From Holothuria scabra (lineage: Eukaryota > Echinodermata > Holothuroidea > Aspidochirotida > Holothuriidae): a stretch of 64,000 nucleotides of DNA. A program made the translations under genes and the position numbers. Under the pieces are notes generated by a model. It did not search any database. It was not told the DNA's origin and was given only the letters and a program-made list of their open reading frames with translations. Location: contig CM074193.1 in the NCBI GenBank assembly GCA_037179385.1, positions 36,172,846 through 36,236,845 on the forward strand. Reading direction: 5' to 3'. Of the stretch, positions 33,978 to 47,700 are shown in pieces (the first letter of the stretch is position 1; each line of letters begins with the position of its first letter).

Positions 33978-34085
33978 GTTATGTTCTAGTCCAATATTTA
34001 TGAAATTTCATGTCATGGTCTGCAGACTCTTTATAAATTAGTTTTAGGTTAATGTAATTTCAATTTTCAAATCTTCTATCATGTG

Positions 34086-34290
34086 TTGACCATTTGAGCT
34101 GTATATGTTGACCATTTGAGCTGTATATGTTGACCATTGAGCTGTATATGTTGACCATTTGAGCTGTATATGTTGACCATTGAGCTGTATATGTTGACCG
34201 TTTGAGCTGTATATGTTGACCGTTTGAGCTGTATATGTTGACCATTTTTGAGCTGTATATGTTGACCATTTGAACTGTTTGTATTCATCA
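34086..34290. repeat. ~21-22-bp minisatellite
   Basis: About nine to ten units of GAGCTGTATATGTTGACCAT(T), with ACC/ACCG and length variants. It lies 3' of HLCS. Confidence 0.9.
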
Positions 34291-34471
34291 TTTGAGCTGT
34301 TAATTCACAATAATATATACAGAGAGAATTATTTACGACAAATTAAGTGACTCTTGTAAATTCTTAAGTCCCTAAAACCTACAATTTCCTCTTTTTCCCC
34401 AAAGTGCAATTATATCAACAACACTGGCCCATGAAAATGGGATTCCCTATGAATTTGGGTACTCAGGGTAG

Positions 34472-35042
34472 TTAAAGGGGAAGTTAAAGCAAAAAAATCA
34501 ATTTTCACATGTGAAAGAAGAACTAAATCTACTGAGTGGTGAGATTGTCATTCAAATTGGACATGCATTCCTCGAGATATCAGCAAATGAAGTTACAAGA
34601 TTTGTGTCCAAAAATGAAATTAAGGGCAGCAGAGATTATACCACTTCCTCACATTGACATGGAATGCTTTGTTTTCCTTTGTTTTTTTTTTTCAGACTGT
34701 TGTGTTGACCTTGAAGTTAATAGGAATAGGACCTCTCCATGGGAAATGCGAATTTTGAAAAGTGCTCATGCCACTTATGTGATCACAATTTGATGATATG
34801 GGACTATTGAGGAGAAAATAGGCTGTCAAGTTTAAAGTAAAATAAAAGACAGTCCATTATTGTGGGGATATGATGTCATATGTGCTTGCTCCAAGTTCAC
34901 TGTTTGTTGAAAATGTGACAACATTTCTTGATAATATCTTGAGAACCACACATCAGATTTCAATGCAAATTTCACCAAAATGCTTAGAATAAGTACTCCT
35001 CTAACATATCAAAACTTGATATGACATTAACCCCTTCTTTAA
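34472..35042. mobile_element. 571-bp TTAA MITE
   Basis: TTAA borders, with ends TTAAAGGGGAAGTTAAAGC and TTAACCCCTTCTTTAA. It is an inverted-orientation copy of the 14556-15120 element and lies about 510 bases beyond the HLCS stop codon. Confidence 0.8.
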
Positions 35043-35215
35043 ATGTTTAAGAGAGACAGAGAGGGGGGAGGCAATTGGTTGATAAAGGGCTCCAGTCAAG
35101 GTAGGGTGAAAATGATTCAAATATTAAACATTAGCAAACTGTTCAGTCCAGTGTGGAAGTGGTTGTGCTTAAGTTACTCCTCCATCAATTTATCACTACT
35201 CTTCCCCCTCAAACA

Positions 35216-35221
35216 TTTATT
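35216..35221 (-). promoter_or_regulatory. Possible HLCS polyadenylation signal
   Basis: AATAAA on the minus strand, 334 nt downstream of the HLCS stop. It is the nearest canonical hexamer I found; use is unproven. Confidence 0.4.
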
Positions 35222-35554
35222 CCACCTTTGCACTCACTTGAGTCCCTCCAACAATCATTCCCCCTCCCTCAATCACTCATTTCCCACACCTTCATCATTT
35301 ACACCCCCCTACAAGTATGTATCCCCCTCCCTCAATCATTTATGGATTTCCTCTCTCTTAACCACTTAAAGGAGAGACATTTATCCAACTGGGCAGTATG
35401 GGCAGTTGGACAAAGGGAATACATAAGTGACTTGGTAATAACTGCCACCTAGATAAATGAATCTGCCCGAATGCCCCCTCCTCTAAGTTGCTTTTACCCC
35501 TTCTTCCATCATTGCCCCTCTTTTGAGCAACTCACTTCCTTACCTTGACTTCTG

Positions 35555-35726
35555 TTACCTTGTCTTCATCTGAATTAAATTCTTCAACATATCAAAGGAG
35601 TTGCCGTCAGGTTGCAAACTTATAAACTTTCCCTTTTCATCTTTTACTTCCAAGTACCCGGAACTGTCCAACCCGATAACAGTCACCTGGGGCCCATCTT
35701 CTTTGTCCAAATGAACTTTTGTATCC
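35555..35726 (-). CDS. HLCS: HLCS exon G, C-terminal domain and stop
   Basis: This last coding exon (172 nt, entry phase 2) begins [20 protein letters not shown] and ends [21 protein letters not shown]. The [12 protein letters not shown] segment and final D-G-N-S-F-D-M-L match the small C-terminal SH3-like domain of animal biotin-protein ligases. The acceptor is CTTTAG. A MITE ends only about 75 bases upstream of the acceptor. Confidence 0.96.
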
Positions 35727-38700
35727 CTAAAGATTAACAGTCAAAGATAAAGTCCAATTGAAAACATTCTCTTTGTGACCCTACATACAGCTCCAACCCT
35801 TTAAGGGAAATATTGTCTTTAAAATTCTCCAACATAGCATTTGTAAGTAAATAGTTCTAGTCATTATCAAATCATTTGGTCTCAACAATAAACCCCAACA
35901 ATAGTTCATCTCCTGAAAATATCATGTACAAGAAGAGTTATGGAAGTTGCATCTTTCAAAATGTTGAAAGTTTGGGCGAACAAACCATTCTTGAGCAACA
36001 AGCAACTGAATTTCTATCTGAGGAAAACCTATTTTATGAGAAGACGGCTACCATACTGCTTTATTTTTAATTGTTTATGACTCTTTGCCAATAAAATTGG
36101 TTTAAAAAGAAAGAAATTTCTATGTAAAGCAAATGCAATATTTCCCCTTAAAATCATTTTTTAATACATTTTTCACCATAGGATCTTTTAAAATAGTCTC
36201 AGAAAGAAACTATAAATTTCTTTTAAATACTACATTTGTTTATAAGAGTATTTCATTTTGTTAGGGACACTCTTTTCAAAAAGTTTTGGAACATTTTGGT
36301 TACATGACTTTGTAAAGGTTATTTTGCAAGATGTATGGGTATTTTGCATTAACAGCATTATTCAGCAAAAGAAGGGAGTTGCTTTACAACAATACATTGC
36401 AATCTTTAAGAGATTTCTGGCTGTGACTTTTTCATGGCTCTCAAGGACCTCAACTGATTTTTCAAGGATCGAAAAAAAGCCATACTCCCATCTTTTTCAA
36501 CAAAAAATAATGTATAATAACACTGAGAAAATTGGAACAATCACTCCACAGGGGCACATCCAAGGGGGGCTTTTATGGCCACGGCCCTCACTTTTTTTGC
36601 CACATCAACAATAAAACATACAGGAAGCAGTTCAACTCCCTCACACCCCTGCTTTCTCTTAAGTCAGCCCCGGCCCTCCACTTTTGGAATGTCTGGATCA
36701 GGGCTTGCTCGTTTTCCTTCAAATTCTCTGGCTTTTCAGAATCTTTTACACAATTGTTCATTTTCTCTGACTTTCCTGGGCTGGAAACTCAAATTTCAGT
36801 TTTCCCTGAATTTTCAGGATTCCCAGGACCTGTTCATATTCTGTTGATTCTGACTCCTGTAAGGGTGAATCTCTCTCACGTACTGCACTATGATTTCCCC
36901 AAAGGGTAAATGTAGTCACCCCCACTTAAAGTAGTGAACTACAATGACCTATTTCCTGACTGGCTCATGACAGCCATGTAGCAATATTTGTTCTCCTCAA
37001 ATTTGAAATTTACTCTGAGTCAGTGCTTGGTTTAACTTGAATATGCAATTCTGAAATCGTAAAATATTTGGAAAAAGAATTTGTAGATATATAATAAAAA
37101 AATTGTCAGATTTGGCTGTTGCTTCAAAAAAAGTTTGGACCAACACTCTAGCCCTTTAATATGAGGTCGAAGAATGGCAACATTACATGAAATAGCCCTT
37201 TTCCTTCAATTACCATCAACTAAACCATCTACATCGACTGAATGGTCCAATAGTTAGAGCATCTGACTTGCTACTGGGAGGTCAGGAGTTCAACTCCTGT
37301 CTGAGTCATACCAAACACTTTAAAAAGTAAAACCCTACTGCCATTGTGCTTGGTGCTCAACATAAGCAATCAAGCAGGTAAAACAAGCCACAGAGCCACA
37401 AGTGGAAAAAACCAGAGTGCAAAAATGCATTGAGGTTTCGATGATATATAAATGTACTGTTTTAAATTTGCCATCATGCACCATTATCTTCTCACTCAAA
37501 TGTTATACTAGCATGTTCAAAAAATAATTTGTTATTCCAGATGCCCTTTTGACCCCAACAAAGGCAATACATAGATAGATAGACATCTTGAGATATCCCT
37601 TTAACAAGATTTTCAGACTTTGACCCCCGGTGACCCCAGATAACCTTTGACCTCAGCAAAAAACAAAAGGGACCATCTCCTGACCATAACGTATCTACAT
37701 ACCAATCTAACCAAGTTTCCAATCTTGAGATATCCTGTTAACAATATTTTCAAACTTTGACCCTGATGACACCAGATGACCTTCAACCTCCAACAAAAAC
37801 AATAGGCATCATCTCCTGACCATAACCCATCAACATACCAAATATGAATTCTATCCAAGCTTCCTATCTTGAGATATCGTGTTAACGAGATTTTCAGACT
37901 TTGACCCCGGGCGACCCCACATGATCTTTGACCTCTGGGTAAAACAATAGGGACCATCTCCTGACTATAACGCATCAACATACCGAAATATGAAATCTCT
38001 CCAAGCTTCCTATCTTGAGATATCGTGTAAACAAGATTTTAAGACTTTGACCCCTGGTGACCCAGCATGACCTTTGACCTCGGTGAAAAACAATAGGGAC
38101 TATCTCCTGACCATAACACATCAACGTACCACATATTAAATGTACCCAAGCTTCCTATCTTGAGATATCATGTTAATGAGATTTTCAGACTTTGACCACC
38201 ACTGACCCCTCATGATCTTTGACATCTGCGTAAAACAATAGGGACCATCTCCTGACTATAATGCATCAACATACCAAATATGATATCTACCCAAGCTTCC
38301 TATCTTGTGATATCGTGTTAACAAGATTTTAAGACTTTGACCCCCGGTGACCCCAGATGACCTTTGACCTCTGCAAAAAATGATAGGGACCATCTCCTGA
38401 CCATAATGCATCAACATACTACATATGAAATCTACTCAAGCTTCCTATCTAGAGATATCGTGTTAACGAGATTTTCAGACTTTGACCCCGGGCGACCCCA
38501 CATGACCTTTGACCTCTGGGTAAAACAATAGGGACCATCTCCTGACTATAATGCATCAACATACCAAAATATGAAATCTCTCCAAGCTTCCTATCTTGAG
38601 ATATCGTGTTAACAAGATTTTAAGACTTTGACCCCTGGTGACCTCGGCAAAAAACAATAGGGACTATCTCCTGACCATAACACATCAACAAACCAAATAT

Positions 38701-41700
38701 GAAATGTACCCAAGCTTCCTATCTTGAGATATCGTGTTAACAAGATTTTCAGACTTTGACCCCCGGTGACCTAAGATGACCTTTGACCTCTGCAAAAAAC
38801 AATAGGGTTCTTCCTCTCAATATGGCGCATCTATGTACAAAGTTTGAAAACTGACAGACATTCCTATCTTGAGATATCGTGTTAACGAGCAAAGTGTCAC
38901 AAACACACACACATCATCGTGAATGCATAGGTTTCTCTTTCATCGAAACCAAAAATAGAGGGCAGCAAGACTTGAACCAATTGGTTAGAAACTAGGACGT
39001 AAAACTACATCTATTTAAGGAACTGATGCCTATTAACCTGTATCATCTGCTACACTATTGCAGATTTCAAAATTCAATTTAGACATGTGGGACCATCGGC
39101 ACATTACTCCAAAAATATTGGACTGATTCAATGTTTCAATCTGTACAATTCTTGTATTCACTCAACAAAGTGCAAAATCCTTGTTCTATAGGAGAGTTCT
39201 ATCTTGTACATTATCCATGGCATCAAAATGACTAAAATTTTATGTGTCAAATGAGCAAGCTTGCTACACATTTGTCACAGCTAGGCTTTAAAGTGGAAAC
39301 AATGCATGTTTATAGCTCACCTATGCAGCCATTTCTTGTAATACCGATCGCAGAATGAGAGATGTCCATCTCTCTGAAAGTCATCAATCATCTTCTCCAA
39401 GACGTTCATTGTCCATGCAATCACTTCCTCTACTCTGAGGGGTTTCAAATCTTTTTGTTTCTTCTCATTGAGGTCTGAGATGAGGTCATTAACACAAAGT
39501 GTTGGTTTGCTGTTGGCTACATTGAAGCCCATACCTGGAAAGAAATTTAAAAAAAGGTTGTTGTAATGTGAATTCTATGAATATTCATGAATAAGAGAAA
39601 GAACAGGTCCTGCACCATTTCAGCAATGTGTCCTGCAACTCACAAACAACAGGCACATAGTTCTTCCATGTGGCAGATGTCCTGCTTGCAAGAAAAGGTT
39701 ACCAGGCACAAGAAGAACTTTCTCTCTACTTTTAGACTACAAAGTCCGATGTAATTATTATAAATCATGTGGTCAGTCCACCCCCATCTAACCCCCCCAT
39801 CCAACCTCCTCCCCCATCCCCCCCCCCCATCCAAAGGGTGGCAATCCCTGCTCCAAGGTCTTTTTTCAAGAGGTTTCTGCAGCATAACAGTATTAAAAGA
39901 AGAAATGATCAAATTATTACAATTTCTGATGCAGAAAAACAGATATATTCATTCTAACAAGCACTGTCCATTCTAACTGCGAATGTTCTGAGGGTTTTTT
40001 AAGGAATAGCTTTTTCAAAAGAGAAACCAGTCAGAAGATGCTCACTTTACCTTTGATGGGAAGGGAAAAGTAAGGGCAACTGAAAGCACTTTATTTTAAT
40101 ATATTCATGGAAAGCCTGGAGGAGACAGGTTGGCAGGAGAGACAAGCAGTTTTCAATAGGGAATATTAGCCTTTCACAAGATCCGTCATGGCTACAGCAG
40201 TTTTTAGTGAAAAACTGTGGTTCCCAGTTATAGTACCCAACCACTGGTTCATTACTCCTGTTAGCTGCTTCAATGAGCAGCAGATTTGATTACCATTCTG
40301 GTACAATAGAAGCCCAACAACTTTGGGGTTCAAATGACAACTTACAACAAATCCTGAAATAAGTGCTGGCAAAAAGGGGATCAAATTACTTAGAGTGCAT
40401 TGAAGGGCTACCTCCCCTTTTAGTTTATTCTGAAATAAACTGCTATCAAATGTCAACCTTCATGGTCATTTTCAAATGCTTATATGAGCATACAATTGGT
40501 ACTGAAGACAGTTCTTGACGAAATTGTGCCTAGGGTAATTTTTCTGAAATGTTGTTCATGCTAAAATATTGCCATACCAGAATTTTGTACTGTAATAGCA
40601 AAGACACAAAGGGATTATAATTTTTATCTTAAAGAGGGCATGACACGGCCAAAGTAAGTTGCTCGCTAAATGCTCTTTGAGTACACCTTGACATAAAGTG
40701 AATGTTTTCCCTACTAAATTATGTCCATAAATACTGAAATACGACGTTGTGAATTCCCAGTTACATGCTAGGCTAAGCCCATTTGAAATCCGAAGTGAAA
40801 AAACATATGTGAGCGCGTCTCAAGATGGTGATGTCATTGTGAATTGTGCACTGCACGGAGACTGCTTAGTATTCGCGATAGCACCTTCACCAAACAGCTC
40901 AAACAGTAAAGATGCGCTTGTAGTGGGGAGGCACTTGTCGTAGAATGTCCATACATGTTCATAGGTGTTCTGTAAAATGCCCGAACCGCGTCTTTCTTGC
41001 ACAAAAACAGAATTGTTTTTAGGCGTGCATATGCACGCGAACATAATTGACCAATGATTTGCTCCGAATCCCCACCATGGTCTGCGCCTTTCGCTCTGTA
41101 TTTTGGACGAGTATTGTGATGCAATTGTTTTCCCGAAGTTGCTAAGATAAGGTAACTTTACCGAGCTTTACATTAGTTCCATAGTAGATGCGCGTTCTTC
41201 AAATATCATTTATCCGAACTGAACAGGTTTTTTTATGGGGTGTGAGATGATATTTGTAAAAAACTGTATCGAATTTTGCAATACACATTAGTTTTTGTGG
41301 TCGTGTCATGCCCACTTTAATGTTTATATCTGGCTACTTCTTTTGACACATTTGTCACAAGGAATGAGTACATATTGGTGGTTTTGAATGTCAGGACTTC
41401 ATTGCTCTTTTTCTTTAACCATTATTTACCAAAGGGGACAGAATTGCACACTACTCCCACTTTTCTCAACTATTCTGCAAATTTACAAATTTACAATTCG
41501 TAACATTTTGCACAACTTGCGGTTGGCAAGGTATATGCTTCTGTGTAACATTAATGAAGTGCTACCTTTGAAATCAACTAATGTACTTTTAATAAATTGT
41601 ATTAGGCAGCAAAGGTTTTTCTAGTCCGCAGTAGTCGGCACATTTCTACTCTACTCATTGTGTTCCTAATGAATATTCTGAACAGTCCAGTGACCACAAG

Positions 41701-44700
41701 CAGTCCACTTGGCAAGTTAATGAGTTAATTAGTTAGTTACTTACAGCCCAGTTTCCAACCTATTGGTTCAAGTCTAGCCGTCCATGGCCTTTTCTCCAAT
41801 AGTGGCTCACTCACTTGTTTTCCCTACACCATTGCTTATGCAGAGCATCATTTTCAGAGTCTTTGGTATGTATCAAACTGGGAATCGAACCCCGGCCTTC
41901 CGCCCTTTGAGGCGAATGCTCTACAGTTAATGAGGCAGCCATGGGTAGAGATTCATTACCTTGCCCAGAGGACTAGTCTGCTTGTGGTCACTGGGCTGTC
42001 CAGAATATTCAGTTAGGAGTTCACCTAACCCTTGTAATCCATAAGTTTTCAAATGGTACCCTTTGGAGAAACTCTTTGCATTCAAAGGGTTCTTTGGTTG
42101 TTGATGTAAATTGTACAAATCTCAAAGGGATTTTCCAAATTACTCCTTACATGAACAAACCCTTTTGAAAACCTTTTAGAATCACTTGAAACCCTCTGGA
42201 ACCTTTTGGTGAATGGAAATTGGACGAAGGGTCTCAGAGGGAATGTTCTGATGGAAATGGTGTGCCTCAATGCCAACACTGATACAGTTCTTACCTATCA
42301 ATGCATGAATATCCCTATCCATACAACTGGATGTTACTAGTACTCCGCCAATCTTCTGTTTGTTGCTATAGTAGATGTCATTAGGCCATTTGACTCTCAG
42401 CTCTAAATCCTACAATTGTGGAAAGAGAAATGTAGAACAGTTTTTTAAAACATTTTTCCCATAAATGTAAAAATAGACAAATCTGACCAACTCTTGTTTA
42501 GTGAATGCAAGCTGCCATAAGTGGGGTCCATCAGTCTTAAATCATCTTCATTTATTGTCTGTATGTAATTTCAAACCCTCATTTACAGTGAAATTGAGGG
42601 AATCAAGAAACATTACAGTGTATAACCACTTAGCAAAGAAACTGATAAGATTAAAAGGTGATAGACCCCAATTATGATAGACTAAAATCAGACAATCACT
42701 CGCTGTCTGGATTCGTCTCTAGGTACTGTTATGCTACTAGATGGAGTGGAAGAACATCTTTAAAGGCATATTCTGGAGACAAAATTCATTGACTTCAAAT
42801 TGCAGGAGGTAAAAATTGCATCTCGACAGCATGCATAGTTCAGAAGGTACTAATTTTCAGTGACCTGTGATTTATTTCTTCAGATTCAGATAAACGTACT
42901 GGGAGAAATATGTGATGTCCTTGTGGCACAGAATTTTGACATTGGTTTCAATTTCTTTATGATATTGGCATTCCTGCAAGAAATATTTAGCAAAACTGTT
43001 TGCTTTATGCCATATATGTAGTAGGGTTATGCTAGATCTACAGGAAAAGAGATCTAAACACTCCAGCAGTATCAAACAACTCATATAACAAACAGGACAT
43101 TTTATAGTAAAAAAATGAAAAGAATTTGAGGCAATGTGCCCAAATTACATATCATTCTGTAATAGTGTGACCATGGAGAGGACAGGGGCATTTTTTTAAA
43201 AAAAAGACATTAAAATTTTTAATATATCTTGAGTTACAAAGAGTATTGCTACATGGCTTGGAGGGCATGGTCTGGAATATTTTTGTCTTTCATTTGAGAC
43301 CCTCATGAAAAGTCATCAGAATATGTCTTTAACCCTTATCATGCTGAATTAACTTGAAGGCACTCTGTTATTTTGCTTCAACAAAGCCAGGTAGCTTTAT
43401 TTCCTAAAAAAAAACTACCCATCAATCTAGTTGATTGCCACCAAAAATTAAAAATGTAAGTAAACTGAAGTAATACAGAACTACAGGTACTAAAATAAAG
43501 TTACAGATGTATTAAAGGGAAATATTAAGTTCATTTTTACAAAAAAAAAAGCATATTGTTTAAAATCAATATATACGGATGCAGACTGATAAATTATTCA
43601 CAAGGTAGTATGGCAGCCTTCTTTTCAGGAACTAAGTTTGTAATAGATAAAAATTCAGTTACTGGTTGCATAAGAACAATATGTTCATGCAAATTTTAAA
43701 AAATTCAAATGATGCAGCCTCCACAACTCTTCTAATGCATAATGTTTTGTAGAGATGACGCTATCGCTAGTGTTTATCGGTGGGACTGTACAGTAGAAAG
43801 ATAACTTCAGTTGCTTTCTTTGTATGCCACCTTGGTACATTTTTAAGGCAATGCATCCCTTTAAAGTTCACCTGAAATATAGAATATTACAGGACCAAAT
43901 TGGCACACTGATCCTCTGAACAGAAATCAGTGGCCCCATAACCCAAAAAGGACCAAGGTGCTAGATAAAACCAGAAGTTGACAAGTCAAACTCTATTTTA
44001 CCACTACCTGAACAGAATCTTAAATCATGAAATACCATGGATAAGTTATTGCTCAACAAAGAATGAGTTTCATTTTTTAAGGAAACAAGGTTAGCCTGAC
44101 CTTTGCAGTAATTGCTAATTGGTCTTTATACCTACTATCCCAGCACTGCATTCTTATCAACTAACTTTAGTCTGAAAGGCAACCCAGATAGTTCCAATTC
44201 AACCAACCTACTTACTTCTAATTCTTCCAACAGCTGTCTAAAACTCATTCCATATTATTGCTTCAGATTGAGTGAGTATATAAAACCCTAATGTGTAATT
44301 AGAACACTGTCATTGTATGATTGTACTATGAGCTACTGCTGTGTACTATGAGCTAACTATGAGCTACTCAGCATTTTTAATCTGATGCCAATCAAAGTGT
44401 TGTGCCAATTGAGAATTTTGATAGACCCTCCCCTGAATATCATAAATATTGTAGTGTGAGGTGATGAACGATTGCATGACAGGTACTTCCCAATATCAAC
44501 TCTTACCCCATCTGCTGACAGCAATTTGGATAAAAGGATCAGGCCACCTTGTTGATTTGTTGGGGGTGGGTCTGCTATTTACCACCGATTACAGCTGTTG
44601 GGTGTGTCATGCTAGGGTGACTTTGAACAATACAAGTTTGAAGGATGACATTCATGTCTGTCCCGAAGATGAACTGAACAAAAATAAGGGGATCAGTTGT

Positions 44701-47700
44701 GGTTGAACTTTTTCTAAAATCCCTTTGATAGTCATTTCCTCTAATGTGCTTGACTAACCTCATAACCCGGTCTGGTGCAGATAGATTCAACAGCTGCCAA
44801 TGCTGCCATGTGTTGTAAGAAAGAGAGTTTACTGGCCAACTTAGTACCAACTGGCAGCTGTACATGAGCTGTAAACATCGCACATCCCAGCGGTGACAGC
44901 CATTTGTTACCTCCTCGGCCTGTCAAAGTCGAAGAACACAAAATTATATCTCAGTTAAGGATTTAAACAAACCTTGCTTCATTCTATGCAAAATGTATAT
45001 GGATGCTCCTACTATAAAACAATACCTGTAGGTCAAGACCCTGAACACCAACTTGATTTAAAGGCCCTGTTCTCTCAACCCAAACAGTATGAATTCTCCT
45101 AACCTTCTTACTGAAGTGTCTCCCACAAATGTCAGAAATTCATGCTCATCCAGACACAATCTCAGTTCATTGCTTCAGGGTGAGTGTAGAAAAACTCACT
45201 TTATATAATCAAAACACTATCAGTACCATACATGCTGTGTAATATAAGCTTTGGCACTCTGCATTGTTTGAAGCAGCTTTCAGTCAAATTAGAGCTGAGC
45301 CAATTGAGAATTTCGGTGCCCGGATACCAAAACTGTAGTTTGGGGTGAGAGGTTTGGCCCTTAAAGTTGAAAGATGGGTGCCACTGAATGGAGGAAGCAT
45401 GAAACAGGCAACAACAGGTGGGGAAGGGGGAAGGGAGGGGAAGGGAGGGGAAGGGAGGAGAAGGGGAGACATGATAATGCTTTCGGGTTAGTTAGATTGA
45501 GTTTTAGGTCTCAGTTTCTAAAAGCTGGGCAGGCCACAGCCTTTTTTCCAGTTGTAGCTCACTGGCTTGTCTCTTCTACTTTATTGCTCATGCTGAACAC
45601 CAAGCACAATTGCAGTAGGTTCCATTTATAAAGTCTTAGGTATGACCAGGCCAGGAGTCCAACTCCAGACCTCCCAGCTGCAAGATGGACACTGTAACCA
45701 CCTGACCATGCAGTGCAATGCTTTTGGGGGATGGGAAAAATTTCTGTTGCCATGTTAAGTCTATGCTGCATGATGTAAAGCCTTACATTAAGTTAGTTTT
45801 TGAACTCCACATAACATTTCCAAAACTCTTCAAGTTTTTTTCTCATACTTATGATAAATGGTCAAACTTAGACAATAAATAGAAATGTACATGTATGTTG
45901 TACATTAGTGAATAATAACTGATTCAATTTGAATTTCATTTTTTTGAATTTGTGACTGAAAACTTTTTCAAATAAAGCACAAGACTGTTTCAAGCCAGAA
46001 AAATTTTAACAGCTTGCCCGACTTTTTGATGTGAAACTTGACTAATTACATTCTTAATAAGCAATGTCATGCGGCAACACCTCCTTGAGTTATCAAAATT
46101 CAATCAGAAAACATCTTAAAAGAGCAGTTTCTGTCACCTTGACAGTTCCAATTCTTTAAACTTAGCAGTATTGTAGCCAGGATTGTGTCATGGGGGGGGG
46201 GGGGAAGGGGGTTTGGAGCACAAAATAAGGGAAAAGTCTAAGGGGGGAGAGGAGGAACCACTATTTTCGGGATTTTTTGCATTTCAAGGTTGGGTCATGT
46301 GAATTTCAAGGCCTAAAATCACCTGTGGCTACGCCACTGAAACTAAGTCACTTTTAGCAAATCCCAAACTGTATTTACAATCTCCTCCTCCTTATCATGT
46401 AAACAAACGTCTACTTTATTGCTTGCAAGTAAATCCCGGGAAGTACACAATGCCCATAATGTGTAACCAGAACACCCTATGGACAAGCTGTAAAATGAAA
46501 CTACACTGCATCTTTTAAATTTGATGTCACCATAGAGCAATCACTAATTGAGAATTTTACTCCCCCCCCCCTTCCCGAGGTATATGTAGTTCAATGGGAG
46601 GAGTGCCAGTTACTATTTGACCTCTTGTGACCTCAAATGACCTCTGAACAACACTGAAACAACAGGAACAATCTACTCAATATGGCTACCCATGCACCAA
46701 ATAATACGAGAATAGTCACACACCCTTCTTGAGATACCATTTTTACAAGGTTTTGACAATTTGACCTTTCATGACCTCTACCAAACAATAATAACAAAAG
46801 GGATCGTCTACACAATATGGCCAACCCACACACCAAATATACACTTAGTCATGCTAACCCTTCTTGAGATATAGTGCTTACAAGCAAAAGCATCACATAT
46901 ACCTTCACTCTAAAGTGAAGATGTAATTTTTAATCCATGTAACATCAAAAACTGGTTTAATCAAGGACCCTACACACAGCTGATTGTGGAACAGCAGATA
47001 GTGTGATAGTTGTGCGACCCGCCCCATCTAAAATGCCCTCTTTCTGTCATTTTGCCAAAATGTGGCCGAGGAAGGAGTGGACAGATCTTGTTCAGCACCC
47101 CAGCCTAAAAGCTGTGCCTAGGGTAACCACATACATAGTTCACAGCTGGACCCTATTCTGCAATGGTTTCTAGTCACCACAGGATGCATAGTCTTTCAAT
47201 CAGCCGCTTTGATCGTATCACTCCAAATCACAAGCAGTGGTTTGAAGTGAGGCAACAGCATCATTTACCCACTGTGCAAACCATGCAATCATGATGTGAT
47301 GGAATGCAAATTAAGACACTATGACCTTTCTCAAATTGACGAAGCCTTTTCAAAATCAATTTCATCTGCTTTATTATTCAAAAATAAAATCATCCCGTGA
47401 TCTGTATCTTTCCAAATACTGGGGGTAAATGTATACGTAGATGCAACTTTTGCTGAGGCATGAATATTGTTTATAAATAAAGCTATTTTGTTGATTACAT
47501 CAGAGCAACAAACACACCAGCCTGTCTCCCATGTAGACAGACTTCAACAAAAACAATGCCTTTCCATCAAAAAGGTCACAGGATGTTGGTAATATGTGAT
47601 ATTTCCCCGACAGTATGACATCTCTAGGGGTCACATAGTAGTCAAACTCTTTGCTCCTCTTTGATGGCCTCAAAACAGTCAGACAATTTTGCCACCAAAT

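Noticed and set aside
34060..34291. Frames of repeated STYTAQ / NGQHIQL type
   Set aside because: They are translations of the 22-bp minisatellite.
37492..37981. Overlapping minus-strand frames with [15 protein letters not shown] repeats
   Set aside because: They are translations of the 144-bp array (unit length divisible by three).
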